The translations under genes were made by a program, and so were the position numbers. Of a stretch of DNA of 35,161 nucleotides, positions 14,987 through 23,547 are shown piece after piece. Where the stretch lies: contig MHEU01000076.1 of NCBI GenBank assembly GCA_001805245.1, positions 6,549-41,709 on the forward strand. Reading direction: 5' to 3'. The first letter of the stretch is position 1; every line of letters starts with the position of its first letter. The notes beneath the pieces are model-generated. The model made no database searches and had not been told where the DNA came from. It saw only the letters and a program-made list of their open reading frames with translations. The stretch is from Nitrospirae bacterium RIFCSPLOWO2_02_FULL_62_14 (GTDB taxonomy: Bacteria > Nitrospirota > Nitrospiria > Nitrospirales > Nitrospiraceae).

Positions 14987-16342
14987 TCAGCTCTCTCGAT
15001 TCGTGATCGGGATCAAGTCGAGATACACCTGCCACGTCTGGACCGGTTGCTGGAAACCCTTGACCTCGAGTGGTTCCATCTCCTTGCAGGGGAATTCCTC
15101 CTTCACCAACGCCCACGTGGTGTGGCCGAGGAGGATTTGCCCCGGAGCGCATGCGGCCTCCAGACGGGCGGCCAGGTTGGTTTGCATGCCGATGGCCGTG
15201 TACTCGCGTCTCCCTGCCGAGCCGAAGCCTCCGACCGTGGCCATCCCCGTGTTGATTCCGCACCGGATCTGGAAGGGATGCTCGATGCCGGATTTGTACC
15301 ACCGGCGCTGCAGTTCCTCCATGCGCCGCTGCATCTCGACGGCCATCCGCACGGCCCGGAGCGCGTGCTCCCTGTCGTCCGTAAACTCGGGTGCGCCGAA
15401 GAAAATGAACAGGCCGTCGCCGGAGATCTGCGCGACGGTCCCGCTGTGTCGGGCGGCGATCCGGACCATCTCGTCGATGTATTCGTTGAGAAGCCGCGCG
15501 AGGTCTTCCGGTTCCATCAAATCCGTGGTTGCGGAGAAGTCCCTGATGTCGGAGAAAAACAGGGTGAGCTTGCGGCGGTGGTGGTTCCACACTTCGTTGA
15601 CGGCGCCCTCCCGGATCTTCTGGGCGAGTTGGGGGGCGACATAGCGTGAAAGAGTCGCCTGCGCATCCTCAAGCTGCTCGTTGGCGGTCTTCAGCGCGGC
15701 TTCCGTGAGCTGCATCTGCTGGGAGATGAGGCCGACGAGGACGGCAATGAGATACAGCACGATCGTCGTCGCCGGCATGAACGAGAAGCCGTCCATCTCC
15801 ACCGCGACGCCTTGGGATTGAGCCAGCAGCAATATCCCGACGTACTCGCACGCGAGCAAGGTCACCACCAGCATCGACCGGGTGAAGTTGAGCAGAATGC
15901 CGGTGAACGTTGCGAGGAAGAAAAAGCACGGGATGAGCAACGGAAGGAAGACGCTCATGTAAGCAGGGAAGATCGCCAGGACCATTCCTGTCAGCACAGC
16001 TGAGTTACCGATGAGCAGCAGAGTTCCCCAGTTTTGACGGTAGCCTCTTCCACGAAAATACCGCCAGCAACCGATGTTAAAGACAGCGCCAACGAGAGGG
16101 ACTGCGAGGTATCCCATGTAAAACCCGATGGAGGTGTCCCATGGGTCAAGAATGAAGAAGAAGATGAGTTGCTTGATGGCATTGAAAATCGACGCGATGG
16201 TCGCCAGGCCCAGCAACCACTGAAAGAACGAGTCCAATGTGGGTTGGCCGGGCTTCGATTGGAAAAGGTTCGTGGAAGGGCTTAACAGCCACCGGACCCG
16301 GCGGCCGATGTGTTGCTGCGAGGATTCCTCTACGGTCGGCAT
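14987..16342 (-). CDS. Membrane class III adenylate/guanylate cyclase with altered substrate residue
   Basis: The 451-residue product has about six membrane helices (residues 38-210), a coiled linker (210-235) and a CHD cyclase domain (255-440). Metal-binding aspartates are Asp265 (FFSDIRDF) and Asp309 (ISGDG), and transition-state Asn389 and Arg393 are present (TNLAARLE). The residue four before Asp309, normally the purine-reading Lys, is Gln305. The partner position is Thr382, as in class IIIb cyclases. The usual Asp of the IGDxVN loop is Met386. It probably makes cAMP or has shifted specificity. The gene converges on the permease. Confidence 0.88.
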   Translation of the reverse strand: MPTVEESSQQHIGRRVRWLLSPSTNLFQSKPGQPTLDSFFQWLLGLATIASIFNAIKQLIFFFILDPWDTSIGFYMGYLAVPLVGAVFNIGCWRYFRGRGYRQNWGTLLLIGNSAVLTGMVLAIFPAYMSVFLPLLIPCFFFLATFTGILLNFTRSMLVVTLLACEYVGILLLAQSQGVAVEMDGFSFMPATTIVLYLIAVLVGLISQQMQLTEAALKTANEQLEDAQATLSRYVAPQLAQKIREGAVNEVWNHHRRKLTLFFSDIRDFSATTDLMEPEDLARLLNEYIDEMVRIAARHSGTVAQISGDGLFIFFGAPEFTDDREHALRAVRMAVEMQRRMEELQRRWYKSGIEHPFQIRCGINTGMATVGGFGSAGRREYTAIGMQTNLAARLEAACAPGQILLGHTTWALVKEEFPCKEMEPLEVKGFQQPVQTWQVYLDLIPITNRES

Positions 16343-16433
16343 CGGGAGACGATCAGATGGAATGCTGGGAACATATGTTGGAAATTTTTCTCCAATGGCT
16401 GAGATGGGCGAACGGAGTCAAACCGGCGTCAAA

Positions 16434-16820
16434 CTAGCCGGCGTTTTCGCCGGATGGAGAAGAGTCGGCGGCGGCAGCCGGAGTTGTCGGTTTTGGAGCG
16501 GTCGGTGCGGCGCCGGGAGCGGCTGCCGCAGGCGGAGCCGCCGGTTTGGGCGGCGCGGGCCGTTCCGGTTTGATCCCGCCTTCCCACGAGGGGCCGGAGA
16601 ACATCTCGGGCGCAAGGCCCTTCGTCTTCCACTTCTCTTCGAAATCCGCCGCCGCCTTGTTGGGCGTTTCTCCGGTTCCGACGACGTCATTCCACGGGTA
16701 GGCCTTCGGCCCGATCTGGCAATTCGCACCTCCGCGCTTCAAATACAACGCGATCGGATTGCCGCGATAAGGCCCGAGATAAATATGGATGCTGCCGACG
16801 TATTCCAAGAGTTGCGCCAT
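16434..16820 (-). CDS. Small protein with Ala/Pro-rich tail
   Basis: Started at ATG 16820 the product has 128 residues. Residues 1-70 form a compact region (LLEYVGSIHIYLGPYRGNP, YLKRGGANCQIGPKAYPWND) with one Cys, then a helix KAAADFEEKWKTKGL; residues 75-128 are almost only Pro, Ala, Thr and Ser, like a disordered or anchoring tail. No signal peptide is visible. I do not recognise a family. A start at 16850 adds ten residues made from a near-tandem CCACACCAGCCCACACCAG stretch and seems less likely. Confidence 0.6.
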   Translation of the reverse strand: MAQLLEYVGSIHIYLGPYRGNPIALYLKRGGANCQIGPKAYPWNDVVGTGETPNKAAADFEEKWKTKGLAPEMFSGPSWEGGIKPERPAPPKPAAPPAAAAPGAAPTAPKPTTPAAAADSSPSGENAG

Positions 16821-16913
16821 CCCACACCAGCCCACACCAGAGAGCGGCATGATGCCATATCAATGTAGAGCAGGCAAGAGGCCAGAGGCACGAGGCGAGG
16901 GAGAAGCCCAACA

Positions 16914-16942
16914 TTGACACCCAGGAGCCAGCCCCGTAGGGT
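16914..16942 (+). promoter_or_regulatory. Sigma-70 promoter very close to the MFS start codon
   Basis: TTGACA at 16914-16919 is followed after 17 bases by TAGGGT at 16937-16942. The expected start of transcription lies about 5 bases before the ATG at 16954, so the message would be almost leaderless. Confidence 0.5.
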
Positions 16943-16953
16943 AGCCCGCCAGC

Positions 16954-18255
16954 ATGACTTCCATGACGGGACGGCCTTCATCTTCCTGGCGCGAGGGCGT
17001 CACGCCCTACCAATGGCTGGTGTTATTTGTCGCCTGGCTGGGGTGGGTCTTCGATTCGATGGATGCGACGATCTACGCGATCGTCCTGCATCCGGCCCTC
17101 GACGAGCTGCTGCGAACATCATCAGGCGGTGCGACGCCTGAAACCATCGGCTGGCATGGCGGGCTGATCTTTTCCATTTTTCTCATCGGCTGGGCGATCG
17201 GCGGCGTGCTGTTCGGCATTGTGGCCGACCGATACGGCCGGACCAAAACGCTGATCGCCACCATTCTCATCTATGCCGTCTTCACCGGGCTCGCCGCCTT
17301 GTCGCAGACATGGTGGCACCTGGCCGTGTACCGTTTTCTGACCGCGTTGGGGATCGGCGGGGAATGGGCGGCGGGCGCGGCGCTCGTGGCGGAAGTCTGG
17401 CCGGAAGATAAACGGGCCAAGGCCGCCGGCCTGCTGCAATCGGCCTGGGCGGCGGGATTCTTTCTGGCCGCGCTGTTCAATCTTTTGCTGCGGGGCTACG
17501 GCTGGCGTGCCCTGTTCGTGGTCGGCATCATGCCTGCCGTCGCCGCGCTGCTTGTCCGTCTATGGGTCAAGGAGCCGGAGCGGTGGGTGCAGGCGCATCG
17601 ACAGGAGTCGGAGGCCGGGACCGGCTCCTTCGCGAAACTAGCGGAATTGTTTCGTGGAGACCTGCTCCGTCCGACGCTCGCCGGCTCGACGCTGGCCTTC
17701 GTCGCGGTGTTCGGTCTGTGGGGATCCACCAACTGGACGCCCACTCTGATTACCACGCTGCCGGATCTACAAGGACTCAGCCGGGAAGAATTATCCGCGC
17801 GTGTTAGCTACGCCATCATGGCGCTCAACGTCGGAGCCCTGTTCGGCTACCTGAGCTTCGGCCCGCTGGCCGACCGCTTCGGGCGGCGGCCCGTCTTCGC
17901 GCTCATGTGTGCCGGCAGCCTGGTGATGCTTCCGATCACGTTTTTAACGCCGCGCGAGTATCTGCACGTGCTGCTGCTGCTGCCGGTGCTGGGGTTCTTC
18001 AACAACGGCATCTTCAGTGGATTTCCGATCTACCTGCCTGAATTGTATCCGACGCGCTTGCGTGCGACCGGCGCCGGCTTTTGCTTCAACGCCGGGAGGG
18101 TGTTTGCCTCGGTCGGGCCGTTCCTGACCGGTTGGCTGACTGCAACGATGGGCAGCGTCGGCCAAGCCGTGAGTGTCGTCGGGCTGATCTACGTGGTAGG
18201 ACTGCTCGTGCTGCCGTTTGCGCCGGAGACCAGGGGGAAAACGCTCCCCGATTGA
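16954..18255 (+). CDS. MFS transporter (sugar/aromatic-acid symporter type)
   Basis: The 433-residue product has 12 predicted helices. The MFS loop motif appears twice, GIVADRYGRTK after helix 2 and GPLADRFGRRPV after helix 8, which marks the duplicated six-helix halves. Helix 1 carries WVFDSMDATI, where the acidic pair is typical of aromatic-acid:proton or sialate/sugar-type symporters. YLPELYPTRLRATG in the loop before helix 10 fits the same group. Substrate unknown. The start is at ATG 16954 (or 16963) with no clear ribosome-binding site but a promoter directly upstream. Confidence 0.9.
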   Translation: MTSMTGRPSSSWREGVTPYQWLVLFVAWLGWVFDSMDATIYAIVLHPALDELLRTSSGGATPETIGWHGGLIFSIFLIGWAIGGVLFGIVADRYGRTKTLIATILIYAVFTGLAALSQTWWHLAVYRFLTALGIGGEWAAGAALVAEVWPEDKRAKAAGLLQSAWAAGFFLAALFNLLLRGYGWRALFVVGIMPAVAALLVRLWVKEPERWVQAHRQESEAGTGSFAKLAELFRGDLLRPTLAGSTLAFVAVFGLWGSTNWTPTLITTLPDLQGLSREELSARVSYAIMALNVGALFGYLSFGPLADRFGRRPVFALMCAGSLVMLPITFLTPREYLHVLLLLPVLGFFNNGIFSGFPIYLPELYPTRLRATGAGFCFNAGRVFASVGPFLTGWLTATMGSVGQAVSVVGLIYVVGLLVLPFAPETRGKTLPD

Positions 18256-18338
18256 TTCGTTAGCAGGGTGTTGATAAACCGTTTCGCACTCGCGGGCGAT
18301 TGATTTATCAGTGGGTCGCAGATGAAATCAGCATCCCC

Positions 18339-18464
18339 GCAGGATGGTCAAAAAGTCCGTCCAGCGCGGCCGCAGCGAGCGAGGAGGCGAAGCGTACTCT
18401 TTGCCGTACGTTGAGCCTCCGAGCGACGCGAGAACAAAGCTGGCGGACTTTTTCAACATCCTGC
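18339..18464. mobile_element. 126-bp palindromic MITE-like element
   Basis: The ends GCAGGATGGTCAAAAAGTCC and the reverse complement of the right end (GCAGGATGTTGAAAAAGTCC) are near-identical, and interior segments GGAGGC/GCCTCC and CGTAC/GTACG also pair, so the whole element folds into one long hairpin. It lies between the convergent MFS and PsiE-like genes; its last base is part of the PsiE-like stop codon. Partial arms occur at 1-27 and 5966-5984. I associate this sequence type with intergenic repeats of Nitrospira genomes, from memory. No target duplication is obvious. Confidence 0.8.
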
Positions 18465-18976
18465 TAGTGCGTGTGTCCGGCGGTCGGCAACGGCGAGCCA
18501 GCCTGGGACGGCAGCGGCTTGTTGCGGACCATGAACACGCCGATGACCAGGACCATGATCACCGCCACGTTTAAGCCCACGTCCATCATATAGCGTGTGA
18601 ACAGGTCCGGCGTGATCTCAGGCAGGTGCGACAGTTCGGCGCCGGCGGTCAGGATGCGCCGCGTGCAGGCGATGATGCCGACGGCGAGATAAGGCTCCAA
18701 GGCAAGAATGCCGGTCTGCAGGAACCGGATGACGGTCCGGTACAACTCCAGCAGGATGATGACCAGCAGCAAATCGTTGAGCAGCCGCAAACCGGCCGGC
18801 AGAAGCCCCCCATGGCTTGCCGCATTGATGAAGGTGTACCAGCTCTGGACGAAGATCAGCATGCCCAGGATGAGCAGGCTCAAGCCCGCCGTGACGTAGC
18901 CCCACACGTCGAGCCATTCCATCCATGACACGATCTGGCAGGGCCAGTGCTTCATTTTTTCCATCCGCTCGCTCAT
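18464..18976 (-). CDS. PsiE-like small membrane protein
   Basis: The 170-residue product has four hydrophobic helices (about 26-48, 62-82, 92-110, 128-148). The segment NDLLLVIILLELYRTVIRFL is typical of the phosphate-starvation-inducible PsiE family, whose function is unknown. The N-terminus has a Cys and several Trp (MKHWPCQIVSWMEWLDVW). The C-terminal tail after VFMVRNKPLP is short and polar, and its TAG stop is completed by the last base of the neighbouring MITE, so the original tail may have been altered by insertion. Confidence 0.75.
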   Translation of the reverse strand: MSERMEKMKHWPCQIVSWMEWLDVWGYVTAGLSLLILGMLIFVQSWYTFINAASHGGLLPAGLRLLNDLLLVIILLELYRTVIRFLQTGILALEPYLAVGIIACTRRILTAGAELSHLPEITPDLFTRYMMDVGLNVAVIMVLVIGVFMVRNKPLPSQAGSPLPTAGHTH

Positions 18977-19009
18977 GGGTCTCCTTCCACCGCGCTCGGC
19001 GGTGCGTGC

Positions 19010-19408
19010 TTACGCCGTTCCCTGTTGTCCGGTTTCGGCCCCCGACGCATCCGATTCCGGCCCGCGCATCTGCCCGAATTTCAATTCGCGCATCGAGTTC
19101 ATCTTCAGCGAGTGCCCGCAACAGCGGATCTCCTTGAAGCCCGCTCCGCCGTCGATGATCATCACGCGCAACCCGCAGGAGTCGGGATAGAGTTTCTTTT
19201 CGTCGAGAATCACGGAGATGGGCAGGTGTCCTTTTTTCCGTCCCAGCGACGAGCCGACGTTCGATACGACATCGTCCTCCGTCAGCTCGTGATCGCAGCA
19301 GAGCACTTTCTCAAAGCCTGCGCCGCCACCCATCACCTTGATGATGAGGCCGCAACTGCCGGGGTGCCGCTTGTGCTCGTCGATCAGGTCGCCTTTCTTA
19401 ATACCCAT
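19010..19408 (-). CDS. Tandem desulforedoxin-like metal-binding protein
   Basis: The product is 132 residues from ATG 19408. Two repeats of about 60 residues share SCGL, GGAGF and CC-x-H in the same spacing: Cys, 17 residues, Cys-Cys, one residue, His. The layout resembles the desulforedoxin knuckle (C-x2-C, about 15 residues, C-C-G) of desulfoferrodoxin, but the first Cys of the pair is replaced by Pro in both repeats and a His follows the double Cys. This gives a candidate Cys3-His metal site in each repeat. No signal peptide is present. A start at 19423 is possible. Function unknown. Confidence 0.7.
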   Translation of the reverse strand: MGIKKGDLIDEHKRHPGSCGLIIKVMGGGAGFEKVLCCDHELTEDDVVSNVGSSLGRKKGHLPISVILDEKKLYPDSCGLRVMIIDGGAGFKEIRCCGHSLKMNSMRELKFGQMRGPESDASGAETGQQGTA

Positions 19409-19427
19409 AGTAGACGTTCTCAATTAG

Positions 19428-19513
19428 TCAGAAAGTCTATCAAGTCGAAAAGTCATAAAGTCGATTCTTAGAAAGACTTTCGACGTTACGACTTTCAGAC
19501 TTTACGACTTTTC
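19428..19513. repeat. AAAGTC-word opposed repeat, copy 3
   Basis: Left words: GAAAGTC, CAAGTC, GAAAAGTC, TAAAGTC. Right words: GACTTTC, GACTTTCA, GACTTTAC, GACTTTTC. The right half extends into the MFS gene, so the final Lys-Ser and the TAA stop of that protein are encoded by repeat words. Confidence 0.8.
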
Positions 19514-20794
19514 GGCCGCCGCTTCCAGGCCCCGCTCTTCGTCCACTCGCTGGAACACCACCAGCCCGATGATGAAGAACAAGGCCATCGAGAGCACCGC
19601 CCAGCGCTGGTTGCCGGTCCAGGCCGTCACTTCACCGTAGACCACCGGGCCGATGACGGCGGCGAACTTGCCGGTGACGGTGAAGAAACCGAACAGCTCG
19701 CCCTGCTTGCCCGGCGGCACGAAGCGTCCGATCAGCGCCCGGCTGGTCGCCTGGTTGGCGCCGAGCACGGCGCCCGCCACGAGCCCGATCGCATAAAACT
19801 GCGCATGGGTCTGCACGGCCGCCGCCGCCGCCACAACGCCGATCCAGATCAGCAGCGTGACGCTGATCGTGCGCGTGGAGCCGATGCGATCGGCCAGCAG
19901 GCCGAAGCCCACCGCGCCCAGGCCCGCCGTCACTTGCGTGATGAGGAAATAGATAATCAGATCGCCCGGAGAAAAGTCCAGGACTTTGTTGGCAAATATG
20001 GCGGAAGCGACAATGACGGTGTTGATCGCGTCCGTGTAGATCAGATAGGCGATGAGGAATCGAAAAAGATCCCGGTAGCGCGCGATCGCCCTGGCCGTGT
20101 CCGCCAGCCGCGCGAAGGTGTCCCTCCATGCCGACGAACCGGTTGCGGACGGCTGGGGGACGGCGCGTTCTCGGAGCCAGAGGAGGGTGGGAAGCGACGC
20201 CACCAGGAAAAACACGGCCGTGACGACAAAACTCAGCCGGTAGCTCGATAGATTCTCTTCGCCGAAGCCGCCCGTGATGAATGGATAGGCCAGGGCCAGC
20301 GACAGGAGCCCGCCGGCATAACCGAGCCCCCAGCCATAGCCTGAAATTTTTCCCATCGTGGCCGGCGTGGTGATCTCGACCAGAAATGCGCTGCAATACA
20401 GAAAGCCCAGCTCGAAGGCGATGTTGGCCAGGCCGAAGAGCACCAAGCCCAGCCAGACGTCGCCGCGCTCGACGAAAAAGAGCAGCGCGGTGCAGACGAC
20501 GCAGAGCAGCGTGGAACCGGCCAGCAGCGGACGCTTGATGGCCCGCGCGTCGGCCAGCGCGCCCAGCGGGGGCGAGAGCAGCGCGACCAGCAGCATGGAG
20601 ATCGCATAGCCCCAGAACCAGACCCGTTCCGCGGTCCCGCTGCCGAGATCGCGGGCGACGACCTGGACGAAATAGACGCTGTAGGCGACCGTGATGATGA
20701 GGGTGGTAAATGACGAGTTGGCGAAGTCGTACAGGCACCAGGCCCAGAGTTCCTTCCGGCCGGCGGGCGGGAGCGCGTTGTGGTGGTTCGTCAC
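19502..20794 (-). CDS. UMF1-type MFS transporter coupled to nagZ
   Basis: The correct start is GTG 20794, which overlaps the nagZ stop as GTGA; longer readings upstream only run through nagZ in another frame. The 430-residue product begins near KELWAWCLYDFANSSFTTL, the signature of the UMF1 (Atg22-like) MFS family, and has about 12 helices. The loop LGALADARAIKRP corresponds to the MFS A-motif, and LADRIGSTRTI repeats it in the second half. The substrate is unknown for the family. Coupling to a peptidoglycan-recycling glycosidase suggests uptake or efflux of wall fragments or sugars. The last residues are encoded by an AAAGTC-word repeat. Confidence 0.88.
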   Translation of the reverse strand: MTNHHNALPPAGRKELWAWCLYDFANSSFTTLIITVAYSVYFVQVVARDLGSGTAERVWFWGYAISMLLVALLSPPLGALADARAIKRPLLAGSTLLCVVCTALLFFVERGDVWLGLVLFGLANIAFELGFLYCSAFLVEITTPATMGKISGYGWGLGYAGGLLSLALAYPFITGGFGEENLSSYRLSFVVTAVFFLVASLPTLLWLRERAVPQPSATGSSAWRDTFARLADTARAIARYRDLFRFLIAYLIYTDAINTVIVASAIFANKVLDFSPGDLIIYFLITQVTAGLGAVGFGLLADRIGSTRTISVTLLIWIGVVAAAAAVQTHAQFYAIGLVAGAVLGANQATSRALIGRFVPPGKQGELFGFFTVTGKFAAVIGPVVYGEVTAWTGNQRWAVLSMALFFIIGLVVFQRVDEERGLEAAAEKS

Positions 20795-21885
20795 GCTTTC
20801 GCGATCCGATCGTGCGTGCGCCGGATCGTGTCCAGCAGCAACTGGTGCGTGCGGCAGCCGACGACCAGTTGCGCGAGGCTCGGGTCGGCCGGCAGATGGG
20901 AGTGCAGGAACGTTTGCTTGAGGTGCATGATCCGTCGCACGGAGGCTTCCAGCCTGTCCGGTGGAATCGTCCCGTCCTCGACAGCCTTCCGGACAGCCTC
21001 CATCGCGGTGACGGCCCGGTCGCGGTCCTTGCAGATCAGGAGGATATCGGCGCCGGACAGGAAGGCCTGCACCGCGGCGTCCCCGATGCCGTGATGGTCC
21101 ACGATCGCATGCATTTCCAGATCGTCGGTCACGATCACGCCGTCGAACCCCCATTGTTCCCGGAGCAGGCCGGTGAGAATCGCCGGGGAAAGGGTCGCGG
21201 GCCGTTGCGCGTCCAGCGCCGGATACACCACGTGGGCGGTCATGAGCGAGGCGAGGCCGTTGGCGATGGCGTAGTGAAAGGGCGGCAGTTCCCGCTCGAG
21301 CAGCATCTCCAGGGAAGCCTTCACGACGGGCAGTTCCTTGTGCGAGTCCGTGCTGGTGTCGCCGTGCCCGGGAAAATGTTTGCCGCAGGCGACGACGCCC
21401 TTGCCCTGCAGCCCGCGGATGGCCGCCAGTCCCAACTCGGCCACAATGGCAGGCTCGGTCCCGTAGGCCCGGTCGCCGATGACCGGATTATCCGGATTGC
21501 TGTGCACGTCCAGCACCGGCGCCATGTTCATGTTGACGCCGACCGCGCGCAGCTCGGCGGCGGTGATGGACGCCGCGGCATAGGCGAGTTCCTCGGAGCG
21601 GCAGGCGCCGATGACACCGCAGGGTGGAAAAATCGTGAACCCCTCCGGCAGGCGCGAGACGCGTCCGCCCTCCTGGTCGATGGCAATGAGCAACGGGAAG
21701 TGCGGCGAGCGTGTCTGAAGGCTGTTGGTCAGTTCGATGATCTGCGCGGGCTGTTCGAGGTTCCGTGCGAAGAGAATCATGCCGCCGGGTTTGTACCGGG
21801 CCTGCAGGCCGGCCCATTCCGATGAGACGGTCGTCCCGTCGAAGCCCAGCATGAAGAGCTGGCCGATCTGTTCGACGAGGTTCAT
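20791..21885 (-). CDS. nagZ: Beta-N-acetylhexosaminidase, GH3 (cell-wall recycling)
   Basis: The product is 364 residues from ATG 21885 (MNLVEQIGQLF); the longer frame to 21945 reads through opposed-repeat words and lacks a site. The NagZ signature KHFPGHGDTSTDSH (about 173-186) holds the mobile loop Asp-His pair that acts as general acid/base, and the nucleophile is Asp in VIVTDDLEM. AIDQEGGRVSRL near 70-81 binds the sugar. It removes GlcNAc from anhydro-muropeptides in the cytoplasm. It is first of a coupled pair with the UMF1 transporter. Confidence 0.94.
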   Translation of the reverse strand: MNLVEQIGQLFMLGFDGTTVSSEWAGLQARYKPGGMILFARNLEQPAQIIELTNSLQTRSPHFPLLIAIDQEGGRVSRLPEGFTIFPPCGVIGACRSEELAYAAASITAAELRAVGVNMNMAPVLDVHSNPDNPVIGDRAYGTEPAIVAELGLAAIRGLQGKGVVACGKHFPGHGDTSTDSHKELPVVKASLEMLLERELPPFHYAIANGLASLMTAHVVYPALDAQRPATLSPAILTGLLREQWGFDGVIVTDDLEMHAIVDHHGIGDAAVQAFLSGADILLICKDRDRAVTAMEAVRKAVEDGTIPPDRLEASVRRIMHLKQTFLHSHLPADPSLAQLVVGCRTHQLLLDTIRRTHDRIAKA

Positions 21886-21889
21886 GCGG

Positions 21890-22015
21890 GGCGAACGATG
21901 AAGTTGGAATGACGAACGATGAACGAACAATCGTGGAGACGCCACGCGGAACGGAGCAGCCCTCTCCGTTCCTTGCCTACTTCGGCATTCATACTTTCTC
22001 GTTCATCGTTCAGGA
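21890..22015. repeat. AACGATGAA-word opposed repeat
   Basis: Left words: GAACGATGAA, GGAATGAC, GAACGATGAAC, GAAC. Right words: CATTCATAC, CTCGTTCATCGTTC. The right half reaches over the TGA stop codon of pepA (22010-22012). The halves are separated by about 50 bases of ordinary sequence. It sits between pepA and the start of nagZ. Confidence 0.7.
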
Positions 22016-23515
22016 GAGGCTCTGATCAATCAGATATTGAATGAGCAGCCTTGTGCCGATGCCCGTCGGACCCTTGGGGATATAGGCCCGCTCGCGCTCG
22101 CTCCAGTCCGTGCTGGCGATGTCGAGGTGCACCCACGGATGATCGCCGACGAACTTACTCAGGAAGAGCGCGGCCGTGATCATGCCGCCGCCGCGTCCGC
22201 CGATGTTGCGCATGTCGGCCACGTCGCTCTTGAGCTGTTCGAAGTATTCCTCCCACAGCGGCATTTCCCAGACCCGCTCGCCGGCCTTCATGCCGGAGTC
22301 CCGCACCGCGCGCTTCAAATCCTCGTTGTTGCCGAACATGCCGATGGCAAACTGCCCCAGCGCCACCACGCAGGCGCCGGTGAGCGTGGCGATGTCGATG
22401 ACGGCGGCCGGTTTCAGGCGCGCGGCATAGGCCAGCCCGTCGGCCAGGATCAACCGTCCTTCCGCGTCGGTGTTCTGGACTTCGATCGACTTGCCGGAGA
22501 GACTTTTCAAAACATCGCCGGGCTTGATGGCGCGGCCGCCCGGCATGTTTTCCGTGGCGGGCAGGATGCCGATGAGACGGATCGGCAGGCGCAGCCGCGA
22601 GGCGGCCCGCACGGTGGCGAGCACTTCGGCGCCGCCGGTCATGTCGGCCTTCATCTGCTCCATGTTTTCGGACGGCTTGAGCGAAATGCCGCCCGTGTCG
22701 AACGTGATGGTCTTACCGACGATGACGATCGGTTTCCCGTTCCGGCGCGAACCGTTGTATTCGAGGATAATGAATTTGGGAGGTTCGTGGCTGCCGCGCG
22801 CGACGCCAAGGAAGGCCCCCATGCCCAGCCGTTCCACGTGAGCGCGCTCGAGAATCTTCACGCGCACGCTGCGCTCGTGGCCGATCTTCTTCGCTTCTGA
22901 GGCGACCCGCGTCGGGGTCATCACGTTTGAGGGATGGTTGCAGAGATCGCGGACGAGCATCGCCGCCTCGGCGGTCGCCGTCCCGCGCCGCGCGCCCTCC
23001 TTGAGGTCGGCCAGCTGCCGGGCATCGGTGGCGAGGACGGTGAGGCGCGAGACCTGCTTGTTGTCGGCTTTCTTGTCGCTGAGATATTCGGTGAACTGGT
23101 AGGTGCCCAGGATGGCGCCTTCGACGAGGGCCTGGGCCAATTCGACCGCGGAGGTTTTCGACAAATCCTCGCCATGCAGGCAGGTCACGAACGAAGAAGC
23201 GCCGGCTTGCCGCACGCGCTTGACGGCGGTGCCCATGGCCTGCCGGATGTAGTCCACCCGCGCGTCTTTCTTTTTCCCCAGCCCGACCAGCAGCACGCGC
23301 TTGGCCGGAGTTTTCCCCGGCGCATGCAGGAGCACCGACTGGTTCAGCTTGCCTTCGAACTCGCCGCTCTTGAGTAAACCGCGAAGCGGGCCTCCCAGGA
23401 TGCGGTCCAGGGCCGCGGCCTGGTCGTTCAGCCGCTCGTCGCCCTCGAAATGGGTCAGGACGAGGACCTCCGCCGGCTCCCGCTCAATCTTTCCTTGCTG
23501 CACCGTGACGTTCAT
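22010..23515 (-). CDS. pepA: Leucyl/cytosol aminopeptidase, M17 family
   Basis: The 501-residue product has an N-terminal alpha/beta domain (1-165) and the catalytic M17 domain. The signature NTDAEGRL (about 343-350) contributes metal ligands; VGKTITFDTGGISLKP carries the Lys and Asp of the active site, and MKADMTGGAEV another Asp. The usual Gly after VGK is Thr here. The bicarbonate-binding Arg is in EGRL. It cleaves N-terminal residues from peptides in a hexamer with two metal ions. It is one of three minus-strand genes (queE, pepA, nagZ) separated by word-type repeats. Confidence 0.94.
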   Translation of the reverse strand: MNVTVQQGKIEREPAEVLVLTHFEGDERLNDQAAALDRILGGPLRGLLKSGEFEGKLNQSVLLHAPGKTPAKRVLLVGLGKKKDARVDYIRQAMGTAVKRVRQAGASSFVTCLHGEDLSKTSAVELAQALVEGAILGTYQFTEYLSDKKADNKQVSRLTVLATDARQLADLKEGARRGTATAEAAMLVRDLCNHPSNVMTPTRVASEAKKIGHERSVRVKILERAHVERLGMGAFLGVARGSHEPPKFIILEYNGSRRNGKPIVIVGKTITFDTGGISLKPSENMEQMKADMTGGAEVLATVRAASRLRLPIRLIGILPATENMPGGRAIKPGDVLKSLSGKSIEVQNTDAEGRLILADGLAYAARLKPAAVIDIATLTGACVVALGQFAIGMFGNNEDLKRAVRDSGMKAGERVWEMPLWEEYFEQLKSDVADMRNIGGRGGGMITAALFLSKFVGDHPWVHLDIASTDWSERERAYIPKGPTGIGTRLLIQYLIDQSLS

Positions 23516-23547
23516 TCAGTGTCCTCACAAATTTGTTGGCTGGTTGA

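Noticed and set aside
19502-21154. Extended 550-residue start for the UMF1 transporter
   Set aside because: The extra 120 residues lie over nagZ in another frame and are Arg/Gly/Pro-rich; GTG 20794 overlapping the nagZ stop is better.
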